The notes under the pieces were generated by a model. The model was given only the letters and a program-made list of their open reading frames with translations, ran no database searches and was not told the DNA's origin. Both the position numbers and the translations under genes were made by a program. Below, piece by piece: positions 26,283-42,795 of a stretch of 64,000 nucleotides of DNA. The DNA comes from Paludibacteraceae bacterium (lineage in GTDB: Bacteria; Bacteroidota; Bacteroidia; Bacteroidales; Paludibacteraceae), in the NCBI GenBank assembly GCA_024401435.1, contig JAKSLB010000018.1:1-64000 (forward strand), written 5' to 3'. Every line of letters begins with the position of its first letter. Position 1 is the stretch's first letter.

Positions 26283-26771
26283 ATGCAGAATTTTGCAGCA
26301 ATAGATTTTGAGACAGCGAATAAAGAATGGAGTAGTGTCTGTTCGGTAGGTATCGTTATTGTTCGTGACGGAGAGATTGTGGATCAGTTTTATTCATTGA
26401 TTCAACCGGAACCGAATTACTATTATTATTGGTGCACAAAAGTACACGGGCTTACGCAAGCTGATACGGACAATGCGGAGGTTTTCCCTAAGGTGTGGGA
26501 GAAAATTGAACCGCTGATAGAGGGTTTACCTCTTGTTGCTCATAATAAAGCTTTTGATGAAAAATGTCTGAAGACTGTTTTCCGTACGTATCAAATGGAT
26601 TATCCTGATTATAAATTCTACTGTACTTATCAGGCTTCCCGTAAGGTTTGGCCTCAAGGGCGACATAATCTGGATGTGATAGCAGAACGCTGTGGGTTTG
26701 TGTTAAAGAATCATCACAATGCTTTGGCAGATGCCGAGGCATGTGCATGGATTGCCAGAGAAATATTATAG
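26283..26771 (+). CDS. DnaQ-like 3'-5' exonuclease
   Basis: 162 residues from the ATG at 26283 (the frame 6 bp earlier opens with GTG). A stand-alone DEDDh exonuclease: Asp and Glu in AIDFETA, Asp in AHNKAFDEKCL, and the final His and Asp in HNALADAEACA. It acts on single-stranded DNA or RNA ends in the cytoplasm. It lacks the polymerase or UvrC parts of longer DnaQ proteins. It follows the WYL gene by 45 bp and may be its target. Confidence 0.9.
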   Translation: MQNFAAIDFETANKEWSSVCSVGIVIVRDGEIVDQFYSLIQPEPNYYYYWCTKVHGLTQADTDNAEVFPKVWEKIEPLIEGLPLVAHNKAFDEKCLKTVFRTYQMDYPDYKFYCTYQASRKVWPQGRHNLDVIAERCGFVLKNHHNALADAEACAWIAREIL

Positions 26772-26821
26772 TGAATGATTGTTCCCGCTTTATTTTCCTT
26801 TTGTAATCCTTGTTTGTGTCA

Positions 26822-27601
26822 TTAATACATCACGCCTTCCAACCAGTTTACTAATCGTTTTGGAAGAATGCAATCAAGGTAATAGAACACTTTATACATT
26901 CCACCAGCTACATAGATGGGTCCTGGACAACTCTTGTTGGCAATTTTCCATAATTGTTTGGCAATTTTTTGGGGTGTCATACCATTTTGTTCATCTTTTT
27001 CCATGGTTGAAACGGCTTTACGGATATGCGAATAAACATTCTCGCCCTCTTCTGATTTGTTTCGATTACTGGTGAACGCGGTAGAAACATCACCTGGCAT
27101 TAGGATACTTACCTTGATACCAAATTCGCGTACTTCATTTTGTAAAGCCAATGCCATCGCATTGATTGCTGCTTTACTGGCTGAATAAAAACTTTGATAA
27201 GGGACACTCAAAACTGCGGCTACAGAGCTGGTGAAAATAATCCTTCCGCTTTTTTGTTCACGAAAATGAGGGAGAATGGCTTTCACAACATTCAATGCTC
27301 CGAAGAAGTTGACATCAAATTGTTTCTTTGCATCTTCTAAGGCAGTGAACTCGATAGCACCACTGATACCAAATCCAGCATTATTGATCAGCACATCGAT
27401 GGATTGCGTTTGGGTAAATATTTCGTTAAAAGCGTTCTTGACACTCTCTTCATTGGTGACATCACAATCGATATGAGTGATATTTCCATTGGACTGGCCG
27501 TGTCGACTTAATTCATATACATACCAACCATTTGAAGCAAATAATTCACATGTGGCTTTTCCTATACCACTACTACCACCTGTAAGAATCAGTGTTTTCA
27601 T
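26822..27601 (-). CDS. Short-chain dehydrogenase/reductase
   Basis: 259 residues. The Rossmann motif TGGSSGIGKA (7-16), NNAG (about 91-94) and the catalytic Ser with YSASK (about 152-156) mark a classical SDR using NAD(P)H. The substrate is not evident; the C-terminal region (VAGGMYKVFYYLDCILPKRLVNWL) is hydrophobic and may touch the membrane, as in SDRs acting on lipids. It stands alone, divergent from the Rpn gene. Confidence 0.92.
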   Translation of the reverse strand: MKTLILTGGSSGIGKATCELFASNGWYVYELSRHGQSNGNITHIDCDVTNEESVKNAFNEIFTQTQSIDVLINNAGFGISGAIEFTALEDAKKQFDVNFFGALNVVKAILPHFREQKSGRIIFTSSVAAVLSVPYQSFYSASKAAINAMALALQNEVREFGIKVSILMPGDVSTAFTSNRNKSEEGENVYSHIRKAVSTMEKDEQNGMTPQKIAKQLWKIANKSCPGPIYVAGGMYKVFYYLDCILPKRLVNWLEGVMY

Positions 27602-27669
27602 ATACTTTTAAAAAAAGACAATTTATGTTCAAATAATTTACAAACGTATAACAAATTTCAAAAAAAACA

Positions 27670-27677
27670 TATCTTTG
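27670..27677 (+). promoter_or_regulatory. -7 box upstream of Rpn-family gene
   Basis: TATCTTTG 22 bp before the start. A minus-strand box (CAAACGTA, 27641-27648) faces the SDR gene, so the two promoters are divergent. Confidence 0.45.
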
Positions 27678-27699
27678 CAGAACTAAATAAACTATCAAC

Positions 27700-28620
27700 A
27701 TGAAAGATTCTGATATTGTAAGGTTTGACTGGGCGATAAAACGACTGCTCAGAGATAAGGCCAATTTTGGCATCCTTGAAGGCCTGTTCAAGGTGCTGTT
27801 AAACCATGACATCAAGATTATGGAGGTGCTGGAGAGCGAAAGTAACCAGCAGTTCATCACAGACAAGTTCAACCGCGTAGACATGATGGTCAAGGATGAG
27901 AATGAAGAGATTTTTATCATTGAGGTTCAGTTGTCGAGAGATCTCTACTTTATGCAGCGCATCCTTTACGGGACGAGCAAGGCGATCACGGAACACATCA
28001 GTTTGGGTGAGTCGTACAAGAATATGAAGAAGATCTATTCCATCAACATTCTTTACTTCGATCTTGGATTGGGGAAAGATTTCCTTTACCACGGACAGAC
28101 CGTCTTTAGGGGAGTATTTCAAGATGACATACTGAATGTACGAAAGCGAGAACGAGAGTTCATCGAGGGTGAGGAGCGTGTTCACTTGGTGAAGAACGAT
28201 GTCTTCCCAGAGTATTATCTGATTCGTGTGAACCAGTTCAATGATGTGGCGAAGACACCAATCGAGGAGTGGATGTCCTTTCTGAAGAATGGTGTGATTG
28301 CACAGGATGCCACTGCACCCGGGTTACAGGAGGCACGAGAGAAACTGCGTATTTCGAACATGAATGAAACGGAGCGCAAAGAGTATTTTGCCCATGTGGA
28401 TGCCATCATGACACAAAATGATACGATTGAAAATTATAAAAGTGAGGGAAGAACTGAAGGTTTTATTGAAGGTCGAATGGAGGGTTTCTCTGAAGGTTTG
28501 GCGGAAGGTGAGAGAAAAGAAAAAATTTCTAACGCTAAATACATGAAAAAGTTAGGCATTCCTGTCGATTTCATACAAAAAGTGACAGGACTTTCTGAAA
28601 ATGAGATAGAGGAACTTTAA
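27700..28620 (+). CDS. Rpn-family nuclease (PD-(D/E)XK transposase-like)
   Basis: 306 residues. The N-terminal half has the PD-(D/E)XK pattern of the family: NRVDMMVKDENEEIFIIEVQLSRD (Asp, Glu, Gln). The C-terminal quarter has the family's repeats of E-G pairs (EGRTEGFIEGRMEGFSEGLAEGE, shown here in part) and ends in a small helical piece. Rpn proteins in E. coli are DNA endonucleases that promote recombination; many genomes hold several copies. GC is higher at the front (48% in 27781-27840 by count) than at the end (35% in 28561-28620). No flanking inverted repeats were found, so movement is not shown. Confidence 0.88.
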   Translation: MKDSDIVRFDWAIKRLLRDKANFGILEGLFKVLLNHDIKIMEVLESESNQQFITDKFNRVDMMVKDENEEIFIIEVQLSRDLYFMQRILYGTSKAITEHISLGESYKNMKKIYSINILYFDLGLGKDFLYHGQTVFRGVFQDDILNVRKREREFIEGEERVHLVKNDVFPEYYLIRVNQFNDVAKTPIEEWMSFLKNGVIAQDATAPGLQEAREKLRISNMNETERKEYFAHVDAIMTQNDTIENYKSEGRTEGFIEGRMEGFSEGLAEGERKEKISNAKYMKKLGIPVDFIQKVTGLSENEIEEL

Positions 28621-28645
28621 TAATTTTAAATATACAATCAAAAAT

Positions 28646-28677
28646 AAGGTCATCAGTTACAACTAACTGATGACCTT
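28646..28677. terminator. Bidirectional terminator, Rpn / GH43
   Basis: A perfect 14-bp stem (AAGGTCATCAGTTA and complement) with a 4-base loop, between convergent genes. Confidence 0.85.
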
Positions 28678-28698
28678 TCTTTGTTTAACTTAAAATGA

Positions 28699-30753
28699 TC
28701 ATTTGCAAATAACCACTCGATTAAAGTTTTGACCCTTCATCAAGTACGTTCCTGTAGCATATCCTGCGTCATGCAATTGTTGACTAATCTCTTGTGTGTA
28801 TGCTGAAGATAGGATTGTAGTTCCTAAGAATCTTCCATCTATGCTATAAATATTTACAGATAAAGGAAAATGTAATGGATTATTCTTTAATTCGATGGTT
28901 TGTGTTTCATCTCCATTTCCAAGGAAACGAATCCAATCTAAATTAGCATAGGCTCCGGTTAACATTACTTTTAGAATATGTTCACCTTCTGACAGTTCTG
29001 TTGTTGTCTTTCCTTTTACAATGGTATAGGTGTCCCAGTCTTCTGTATTAGGAACCTCAATGTTTTGAGATATTTCTTTATTATCCAAATACAATTGAAT
29101 GCCAGATGTGTTTAATCCACAGGCAACACGTGTTTCAAATTCATATTCGCGTGTCTCTTTGATGTTAACGGAATATTCCATCCATTCACCTTCGGAGGTG
29201 TATCCGATAGCGTATCCTTCTGCAGGATCGTTTTCAGGCAACACAGTTACAATATCGACTCTGTCGTTTCTGTATTGCTCTCCTTGGTTTTCCATATCCT
29301 CGTCATAGTAAGCTCTGTTTTGTCCTCCTTCGTCGTAATCCTCGAATTCAATTTTACCAGGGATGGAGTGCATCTCTCCGTTGTAAGGTGATTGTGGAAC
29401 GATAACGGCATTGCTGGTGAAATACCAGTAGTCGAAATCGAATAACTCTGTCCTGTCAGCTCCTTTGAAGACAAAGAACAAGTCATGTTCACCCACAATG
29501 TTGGTTACTTCACATTCAATCTCTTTCCACGCACCATTGGTGTTACTTATCTTAAGTGTTCCGATTAATTCTCCATCTTGTTTGTCCACATGGATTTCTA
29601 TGGAAGCATCATTTTTGCTTGAAACAGATGCTGTGAAGAAGTCGGCACCTGCATCACCGAAATCTACGCAACGAACCTTAATGTAGTCTTTGTTATGGAT
29701 TTTAGTCATATAGACTCCATTATTGTTTTGACCAGCCTCTAATCCGTAAGAGAATGCTTTGGTTTCTGCCTCTACGCGAACGAATGGGTCAAGCAAATGA
29801 ATAGGTTTCTTAACACCTATTTTAGTCATTTCGACATGAGGGATTGTACCATCTGCATTGTAAGTAAATTCTTCTACTGCAGTAGATCTATTATAACCGC
29901 CACCACCGGGAAGATCACCATTATGATAGAAGATGAAACTACGACCTTTGAAATCGATTACACCTGAGTGGTTAGTGAAACTGGAACCTGAATTTCCGAG
30001 GATGATACCCTTCCATTCCCATGGTCCTGTTGGACTATTACTCATAGAATAAGAGATAGATTCAGGAATACCATGTGAGGCATAAATCATATAGTATTTC
30101 CCATCGTGTTTGTGAATCCATGGACCTTCGGTATATTTAGAACCTTCTCCGTTGGGAGCAAAACCTCTACTCATATCAGTGACATGAATGCCACCATCGA
30201 AGGAAATCATGTCTTTGTTCAGTTTCGCATAATACAATTTAGGATTACCCCAATAAAGATAGGCTTGGTCATCGTCGTCAATGAATACGGTTGGATCGAT
30301 GTAGTCCCAATTGGGTCCAGCCAGATGTTTCCCAAGTGCATCTTTGAAAGGACCCTCAGGTCTGTCTGCTACGCCTACGTTGATAGCACGTCCGCCACCG
30401 CCATCAGAAGCTTCTACCGTCACATAATAGTAGAATTTACCATTACGAGGAATACATTGCGATGCCCAGTCGCCAGCTTCCTTTGCGTATGGAATATCAT
30501 TATGAGAGAAGATGATAGTTCCACGATCTGTCCAGTTCACCATATCGGTGGTAGAGGAAACTCTCCATCCGTTCATGGTAAAAAACGATCCACCTTGGTC
30601 ATTACCAGAATAGACGAATAAGGTGTCTCCCAAAACCATTGGCGCAGGATCTGGAGAATAATACGTTTGAAAAATTGGATTATCTGCCCATCCAAGTTGA
30701 GTGAATAGAGCAAAAAGCATTCCTGTAATGAGTTTTTTCTTCGTGTTTTTCAT
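28699..30753 (-). CDS. Secreted GH43 enzyme with two CBM6-type modules
   Basis: 684 residues: signal peptide (1-23), a five-bladed GH43 propeller (about 25-320), a first CBM6/36-like module (about 325-445), a CBM6 (about 460-615, KIEFEDYDEGGQNRAYYDED) and a T9SS-like tail (VNIYSIDGRFLGTT). Catalytic acids: Asp35 (YYSPDPAP), Asp153 (DYIDPTVF) and Glu209 (KYTEGPWI). This sequence type usually trims arabinose or xylose from xylan side chains. It diverges from the beta-helix/GH95/GH2 operon, which suggests one substrate. Confidence 0.92.
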   Translation of the reverse strand: MKNTKKKLITGMLFALFTQLGWADNPIFQTYYSPDPAPMVLGDTLFVYSGNDQGGSFFTMNGWRVSSTTDMVNWTDRGTIIFSHNDIPYAKEAGDWASQCIPRNGKFYYYVTVEASDGGGGRAINVGVADRPEGPFKDALGKHLAGPNWDYIDPTVFIDDDDQAYLYWGNPKLYYAKLNKDMISFDGGIHVTDMSRGFAPNGEGSKYTEGPWIHKHDGKYYMIYASHGIPESISYSMSNSPTGPWEWKGIILGNSGSSFTNHSGVIDFKGRSFIFYHNGDLPGGGGYNRSTAVEEFTYNADGTIPHVEMTKIGVKKPIHLLDPFVRVEAETKAFSYGLEAGQNNNGVYMTKIHNKDYIKVRCVDFGDAGADFFTASVSSKNDASIEIHVDKQDGELIGTLKISNTNGAWKEIECEVTNIVGEHDLFFVFKGADRTELFDFDYWYFTSNAVIVPQSPYNGEMHSIPGKIEFEDYDEGGQNRAYYDEDMENQGEQYRNDRVDIVTVLPENDPAEGYAIGYTSEGEWMEYSVNIKETREYEFETRVACGLNTSGIQLYLDNKEISQNIEVPNTEDWDTYTIVKGKTTTELSEGEHILKVMLTGAYANLDWIRFLGNGDETQTIELKNNPLHFPLSVNIYSIDGRFLGTTILSSAYTQEISQQLHDAGYATGTYLMKGQNFNRVVICK

Positions 30754-30791
30754 ATATGTATAGTTTGTGATTTATAGTTTTCTTAATGCTA

Positions 30792-30799
30792 CAAAATTA
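30792..30799 (-). promoter_or_regulatory. -7 box of GH43 gene
   Basis: CAAAATTA on the plus strand reads TAATTTTG on the minus strand, 38 bp before the GH43 start. Confidence 0.4.
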
Positions 30800-30924
30800 G
30801 GTGAAATAAAGAATATGAAATATGAAAAAAAGAGCAGATATATGTAAAATTATGTCGGATAAAAATTGAAACAAATCTCTTATTCGATGAACAATAATTC
30901 CATTTAGCAAAAGTTCAAAGTCCT

Positions 30925-30932
30925 TATTTTTG
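30925..30932 (+). promoter_or_regulatory. -7 box of the beta-helix/GH95/GH2 operon
   Basis: TATTTTTG, 52 bp before the first gene; no other box is obvious in the short gaps before GH95 and GH2. Confidence 0.5.
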
Positions 30933-30984
30933 TATCATTAACTGAATGAAAACTGAACGATAGAAACCATAAAAGAAAAATTCC

Positions 30985-33558
30985 ATGAAAAAAGCAGAAC
31001 TTTTGTTTTTTCTATTATCCTGTGCGGTTATAGGACATGCAGAGCCCTACACATTCTATGTTTCACCCACAGGTAGTGATTCAAATGAAGGAACTATAGA
31101 TGCTCCGTTTAAAACCATCATTCAAGCTCAAAAGGCTGTGAGAGCAATTAATGAGAATATGGACGATGATATTATTGTCTATTTCCGAGAAGGTGCATAC
31201 ATGTTGGATAATACTGTATGCTTCAATAATTCTGATGGTGGTACAAATGGACATAGAGTTCGTTATGAGAACTATCTTGATGAACATCCGGTCTTTACGG
31301 GTGGTGTACCCATTACAGGATGGGAACTATATGACGCATCGAATAATATATGGTGTGCTAAAAATGTTACAACCCGTTTTCGTCAATTATATGTGAATGG
31401 TAAGAAAGCGATTCGTGCTCGTTATCCTAATTTGAAAAGTGACGGTTCTCATAATATGTTTCGTCTGACCAAAGTGGATACGATGGGACGTGCTTTTGAT
31501 GTGGCTAGTCAATATGTATCTGATTGGAAAAACTTTAATAAAGTAGAGATGCACTTGATGATTGCTTGGTCGGATAATGTTCTTCGTCTTGAAAAGAAAG
31601 AATCTTATGGGAATGTGACTAAACTGATACCACGTGATCCTGAACGTACACGTTTGTTTAAACGTAAATATCCTATGTTGGGTACTGCTTTTATGAGTAA
31701 TCCTCCGAAACAACAATCTTTCTATTTTGAAAATGCATACGAGTTTATTGATGTACCTGGTGAATGGTATTTGGATGAATCAGAAGATGTACTTTATTAT
31801 AAGGCTCGTGAGGGAGAGATGATGCAAGCTGCTAGTGTTATAGCACCTCGTTTGAATACGCTTTTCAGTATTCAGGGAGCTAGTACGAAGGATAAGGTCG
31901 GATATATGACTTTCAAAGGATTGACCTTTGCTCATACTAATTTCCTACGTCCAAGTAATGAAGGATTCCTTGATTTACAAGCTGGAATGTTTAATATTGA
32001 TGTGTTGGATGAAGGTGGCTTGCTAGGAAGTAACAAGTTCCTTTTGTGGCGTCCAGATGCTGCTTTTCGTGTGGAGAATGCTCATCATATTCTGTTGGAA
32101 GGTAACGTATTCTCGCAAACTGCAGCTACGGGACTTGATTTTGTATCAGGTACCAATGATGACCGCATTGAAGGTAATTTATTTATGGATTTGGGAGGTT
32201 CCGGTATTTTTATGGGGAAATATAGTCAGGATACACTGACGGAAATTCATATTCCATACAATCCTGAAGATAAAGATGAAATTTGTACACGCGATACCAT
32301 AAAAAATAATCTCATCTCTCATGTTACAACGGAGATTCAAGGTGGTGTTGGTATAGGTTGTGGTTATCCACGGGACATTTTGATTGAGCATAATGAGCTT
32401 TGTTATATGAACTATTCTGGTATCTCTGTAGGGTATGGTTGGACAAAGAGTCCGAATGCTATGAATCATAATAGAATCAATTGGAACTATATTCATCATG
32501 TATCTCAGTTGTTATGCGACTGTGGCGCAATTTATACTCTTTCCAATCAGGGATCTGGTGGAGAAATCCAATACAACTATACGAAGGATATCACAGGTTC
32601 TGAGTGGGCAGATTATTGGTTGTGCCCTATTTACTTGGATGAGGGTTCAAGTGGATTTATAATTGGTTATAATGTGGCAGAGAATGCACCTGGTGGTATA
32701 GCTTGTAACCAATGTGGTAATTATGATACAAAATATGATAATACTGATGCAGGTAAATTGGCTGAAACTAGAAAATATGCTGGTATTGAAAGTAAATATG
32801 ATTGGTTGAAATCAGTGAAGGAAATCCCTGAATTGATCTTAACGGAAGTAAAACGGGAACCTTATAAAAATGTATTCTCTATTCCTGGTAAGATTGAGGC
32901 AGAAGACTACGATTTGGGTGGATTGGGTATTGCTTATTCGGATAATGATTCTGAAAATCAAGGTGAGATGTACAGATCTGAAGGTGTGGATATTGTGACG
33001 GTATTGGCTGATAATGATGAGTCAGAAGGATATGCAATTGGTTATACTAATGAAGGTGAATGGATTAAATATACCGTGAATGTGTTATATCCAGAAGAAT
33101 ATATTGTTCGTTCTCGTGTGGCAAGTGGCTTGGAGAATTCTGGCTTCTCAATTTATATCGATAACAATGAAATTATGGAACCTGTCGTTGTCCCTCAGGG
33201 AGATGATTGGAACACATACACGGAGATTGATACTAAGACAAAAGCATTGCCTGAAGGTGAACATACATTGAAAATAAAAATCAATGGTAGTTTTGTTAAT
33301 ATAGATTGGATTCGTTTCGGTAGAGATGAAGAGGAGTTAACCACAGGTTCTTACTCTCAAAAGGTACAATTCCCTACATTTGAACCTGGTGTTTATGACC
33401 TCATCTCTATGACGGGTATCTGTTTGACTTCTGTAAGATTGACATCAGAAACATCTTTGTTTGAACTAAAGGAAATCTTAAAGAAACAGTTCTCAGTGCC
33501 AGGTGTTTATCTGGTTCGTGGTTCAAAAGGAGTCGTATTCCGTATGGAGATTCAATAA
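30985..33558 (+). CDS. Secreted beta-helix glycosidase (GH141-like) with CBM6
   Basis: 857 residues: signal peptide (1-19), right-handed beta-helix (about 22-620), CBM6 (about 635-780, KIEAEDYDLGGLGIAYSDND) and T9SS-like tail (VYDLISMTGICLTS to PGVYLVRGSKG). The N-terminal YVSPTGSDSNEGTIDAPFKT and the FRQLYVNGKKAIRARYPN region are typical of beta-helix glycosidases such as GH141 and GH120. Known GH141 members are an alpha-L-fucosidase and a xylanase. It leads an operon with a GH95 and a GH2 gene, so action on a decorated hemicellulose is plausible. Subfamily and activity are not settled. Confidence 0.75.
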   Translation: MKKAELLFFLLSCAVIGHAEPYTFYVSPTGSDSNEGTIDAPFKTIIQAQKAVRAINENMDDDIIVYFREGAYMLDNTVCFNNSDGGTNGHRVRYENYLDEHPVFTGGVPITGWELYDASNNIWCAKNVTTRFRQLYVNGKKAIRARYPNLKSDGSHNMFRLTKVDTMGRAFDVASQYVSDWKNFNKVEMHLMIAWSDNVLRLEKKESYGNVTKLIPRDPERTRLFKRKYPMLGTAFMSNPPKQQSFYFENAYEFIDVPGEWYLDESEDVLYYKAREGEMMQAASVIAPRLNTLFSIQGASTKDKVGYMTFKGLTFAHTNFLRPSNEGFLDLQAGMFNIDVLDEGGLLGSNKFLLWRPDAAFRVENAHHILLEGNVFSQTAATGLDFVSGTNDDRIEGNLFMDLGGSGIFMGKYSQDTLTEIHIPYNPEDKDEICTRDTIKNNLISHVTTEIQGGVGIGCGYPRDILIEHNELCYMNYSGISVGYGWTKSPNAMNHNRINWNYIHHVSQLLCDCGAIYTLSNQGSGGEIQYNYTKDITGSEWADYWLCPIYLDEGSSGFIIGYNVAENAPGGIACNQCGNYDTKYDNTDAGKLAETRKYAGIESKYDWLKSVKEIPELILTEVKREPYKNVFSIPGKIEAEDYDLGGLGIAYSDNDSENQGEMYRSEGVDIVTVLADNDESEGYAIGYTNEGEWIKYTVNVLYPEEYIVRSRVASGLENSGFSIYIDNNEIMEPVVVPQGDDWNTYTEIDTKTKALPEGEHTLKIKINGSFVNIDWIRFGRDEEELTTGSYSQKVQFPTFEPGVYDLISMTGICLTSVRLTSETSLFELKEILKKQFSVPGVYLVRGSKGVVFRMEIQ

Positions 33559-33593
33559 TTGAGTAGATAAAGGATAAACAAACATAGAAAACC

Positions 33594-40438
<6,845 letters not shown>

Positions 40439-40459
40439 ATTCATGGTTAATTAAGTGGG

Positions 40460-40495
40460 AGGAAGGATGCGATGATGTATCCTTCCTTTTTTTTG
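40460..40495 (+). terminator. Terminator of the beta-helix/GH95/GH2 operon
   Basis: AGGAAGGAT / ATCCTTCCT stem followed by eight or more T. Confidence 0.85.
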
Positions 40496-40592
40496 TGGGG
40501 TATAATACTGACTCAAATCAGACGATAAGTTAAGAAAATGAAACCATTACTGTTTGCTAAACGTGAAAATGAAATTCTAAAATACTGAAATA

Positions 40593-40609
40593 TAGCGGAT
40601 TGTAACAAT
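40593..40609. repeat. TAGCGGA-type intergenic motif
   Basis: TAGCGGATTGTAACAAT; see the similar copy at 9464-9480. Confidence 0.35.
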
Positions 40610-40654
40610 TATAAAATGAACCATGAGGTTACGTCGCCTGATATCTATGTAGCG

Positions 40655-41266
40655 TTAATTATATCCTTTCTCTTTTAGTTTATTTTTAATTTGTAATGCC
40701 ACATGATATGCCAAATTCACAGGAACGGCATTCCCGATCATTTTATATCCATAATTGACATCATCATAAATGAATTTGAAATCATCGGGGAATCCTTGTA
40801 CTCTTGCAACTTCACGAACAGTCATTCTTCTATAAAGATTTTCTTTTTCTCTTTCGCTGGAATTGCAGAATCCTTCAAATCCCAAATGCATTCGCGAAGA
40901 GTAGGTTTATGCTCTAATGGTTTCGGATACTCAAAATCATGGATGTTCAAATCTTTCCTGAATCCGATGTAAAAAATCCTTTCACGGTCTTCTGCCACGT
41001 CAAAATCGTTTGCGTTCAACAATTTCAAGTTCACATCATAACCTGCGTCGTCAAAAAGTTTCAGAAAGTTTTTGACTGCTACAGAATGTCTCTGTGCAAG
41101 CATACCTGAAACATTCTCTGCGACGAAAAACAAAGGTTTTTGTCTTTTATAATTCGGATATATTCGTAAAATAATTGTCCTCTTGCATCTTCAATTCCTT
41201 TCAAGGATCCCGCTTCGCTCCAAGATTGACATGGTGGTCCGCCGATGATTCCATCAATTATCTCAT
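40655..41266 (-). pseudogene. Decayed cytosine-C5 methyltransferase (third copy)
   Basis: A broken relative of the intact methyltransferase at 42796-43797. Reading on the minus strand, the start ATG (41264-41266) is followed at once by codons near [12 protein letters not shown], so about 190 bp of the N-terminus is gone. A second deletion of about 210 bp, with a frameshift, removes the whole target recognition domain between SAIPAKEK and ENLYRRMTV. The remaining protein sequence is about 95% identical to the intact copy over the stretch [10 protein letters not shown] to SAIPAKEK, while the DNA differs at many third positions (about 86% identity in a 210-bp piece I compared). It cannot make an active enzyme. 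Confidence 0.85.
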
Positions 41267-41312
41267 ATTGAATATATTATGGGGTATCATTAGGGAAACA
41301 AAAATAAGCAAA

Positions 41313-41342
41313 AGGAGCAAAAAGCCCAAGCCCTTTGCTCCT
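41313..41342 (-). terminator. Hairpin downstream of the left GH94 fragment
   Basis: AGGAGCAAA / TTTGCTCCT stem with 12-base loop; on the minus strand T-rich sequence follows. It resembles, with changes, the hairpin at 44659-44696 that follows the real GH94 end, so the two are probably diverged copies of one terminator. Confidence 0.65.
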
Positions 41343-41379
41343 CTATTATCAGTATAAGAATTCTTATTTCTTAATTAAG

Positions 41380-41449
41380 ATTATCCCATCACAACAACCA
41401 CCTCGTTCACATTCTTCATCTTGCTGAAAGGAACGACGTTGCCTTCGAT
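41380..41449. repeat. 70-bp direct repeat, left copy (GH94 3' end)
   Basis: These 70 bp are identical to 44778-44847. They contain the last 22 codons (IEGNVVPF to VVVVMG) and stop codon of the GH94 gene, cut off from the rest. They lie 5 bp from the end of the second methyltransferase gene and mark the left edge of the inserted restriction-modification genes. Confidence 0.95.
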
Positions 41450-41454
41450 AAAAA

Positions 41455-42792
41455 TTAAAAATTCACAATCACTGGAGAATATGAATTTAGATATGGTGTA
41501 CAACCCTTTAAGATATTTAAAGCTATAGGATTCTCTGAAAATATCTCTTTGTCGAGGTTTACTATATAATAATTTTCCCTTTGGGGATGGAAGCCTAATG
41601 ACTTCAAAAAACTAGCAGAAACTTTTGTTACATCTTTATCTTTAAGTGTAAACAAATATCTATTCCCATTATTATGTAATAATAAATACGATGGACATAC
41701 ATTATCTAGCCTTATTATAGGAAAATAATATATACCTTTAGATAAAATAAGATTTAAATGATTTTGCCCCTTGTAGTATCCAATTAAAATATGATTATTT
41801 TTAGTTTTTTGAGAAAAAGCTTTAACGATACTTTGAGCCATAACAAATCCTAGTTTTGGAGGAACAGCATTACCTACCATTTTGTATCCATCTTTCACAT
41901 TAGAATATATAAATTTAAAAGTGTCTGGAAAACTTTGAATTCTAGCACATTCTCGTACACTTAACCTTCTATATAAATGTTCATACCCCTTTTTAAATAC
42001 CCTTTTATTAGGATTTACATATACCATTGTCGGAGCTTGAGGATGAATTGGAGCATTTTTCGCCAATGCTTGAATTGTGAATGATGGTTCGTGCCATTTT
42101 CTAACACGATTTCTAGACATGAATTTCTCATCAAATGGACCAATATAAACATCGTGATTAGGAATTATTTCCTTATTATCTTGAAGAACTATTCCATCTT
42201 TATATTCTCGAGGGGGTATTGCAATATCTCCGATAGCATCTTTTAAAGTTATTATTCTATCACTTAATCCTTTAGGAAATTCATAAGTAATATCCATGTC
42301 ATTTCTTATGCCTATAACAAATACTCTTTCTCTATCTTGTGGTATTCCATAGTTTTTTGCATTTAATACTTTGTGAGAAATTTTATAATCCGCAGATTCT
42401 AGTTCCAAAATGAATCGTTCAAATGATATACGATGTTTTTCCGTTAATATTCCAGGTACATTTTCTATAAGGAAAAATTTAGGTCTCTTAGCTTTTATTA
42501 ATCTAATATATTCGAGGAAAACACGTCCTCGTTCATCCTTTAATCCTAATCCTTTTCCTCCTTCACTCCATGCTTGACATGGTGGGCCTCCAATAAATCC
42601 ATCACATTCTGGTATTTCTTTAGGAGTGATATTGCAGATACTTTTTGAACTAAGAATCACTTTAGGATGATTATATAAATAAGTTGGGCAAATGGTTTGG
42701 TCATATTCATTTGCCCATACAACATTAAAGCCAACATTTTCAAACCCCAGGTCTAATCCTCCACAGCCAGAGAAAAATGAAACTACTTTCAT
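41455..42792 (-). CDS. Cytosine-C5 DNA methyltransferase M2
   Basis: 445 residues. Motif I FFSGCGGLDLGF, motif IV with catalytic Cys72 (GGPPCQAWSEGG), motif VI ENVPGI, motif VIII QDRERVFVIG, motif IX RRLSVRECARIQSFPD and motif X GNAVPPKLG. The target recognition region (FTIQALAKNAPIHPQAP) differs from that of M1 ([17 protein letters not shown]), so specificity may differ. About 110 extra residues (335-445) follow motif X; they match nothing I know and end 5 bp from the island boundary. It starts 3 bp after the M1 stop, in the order R-M1-M2. Confidence 0.92.
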   Translation of the reverse strand: MKVVSFFSGCGGLDLGFENVGFNVVWANEYDQTICPTYLYNHPKVILSSKSICNITPKEIPECDGFIGGPPCQAWSEGGKGLGLKDERGRVFLEYIRLIKAKRPKFFLIENVPGILTEKHRISFERFILELESADYKISHKVLNAKNYGIPQDRERVFVIGIRNDMDITYEFPKGLSDRIITLKDAIGDIAIPPREYKDGIVLQDNKEIIPNHDVYIGPFDEKFMSRNRVRKWHEPSFTIQALAKNAPIHPQAPTMVYVNPNKRVFKKGYEHLYRRLSVRECARIQSFPDTFKFIYSNVKDGYKMVGNAVPPKLGFVMAQSIVKAFSQKTKNNHILIGYYKGQNHLNLILSKGIYYFPIIRLDNVCPSYLLLHNNGNRYLFTLKDKDVTKVSASFLKSLGFHPQRENYYIVNLDKEIFSENPIALNILKGCTPYLNSYSPVIVNF

Positions 42793-42795
42793 TGT

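Noticed and set aside
27700-28620. Rpn-family gene as an active insertion sequence
   Set aside because: No terminal inverted repeats or target duplication were found around it; the family is transposase-like in name but acts as a nuclease.
40822-41133. Open frame that reads as a methyltransferase fragment
   Set aside because: It lacks the catalytic N-terminal part and the recognition domain and is frameshifted from the C-terminal piece; treated as part of one pseudogene.
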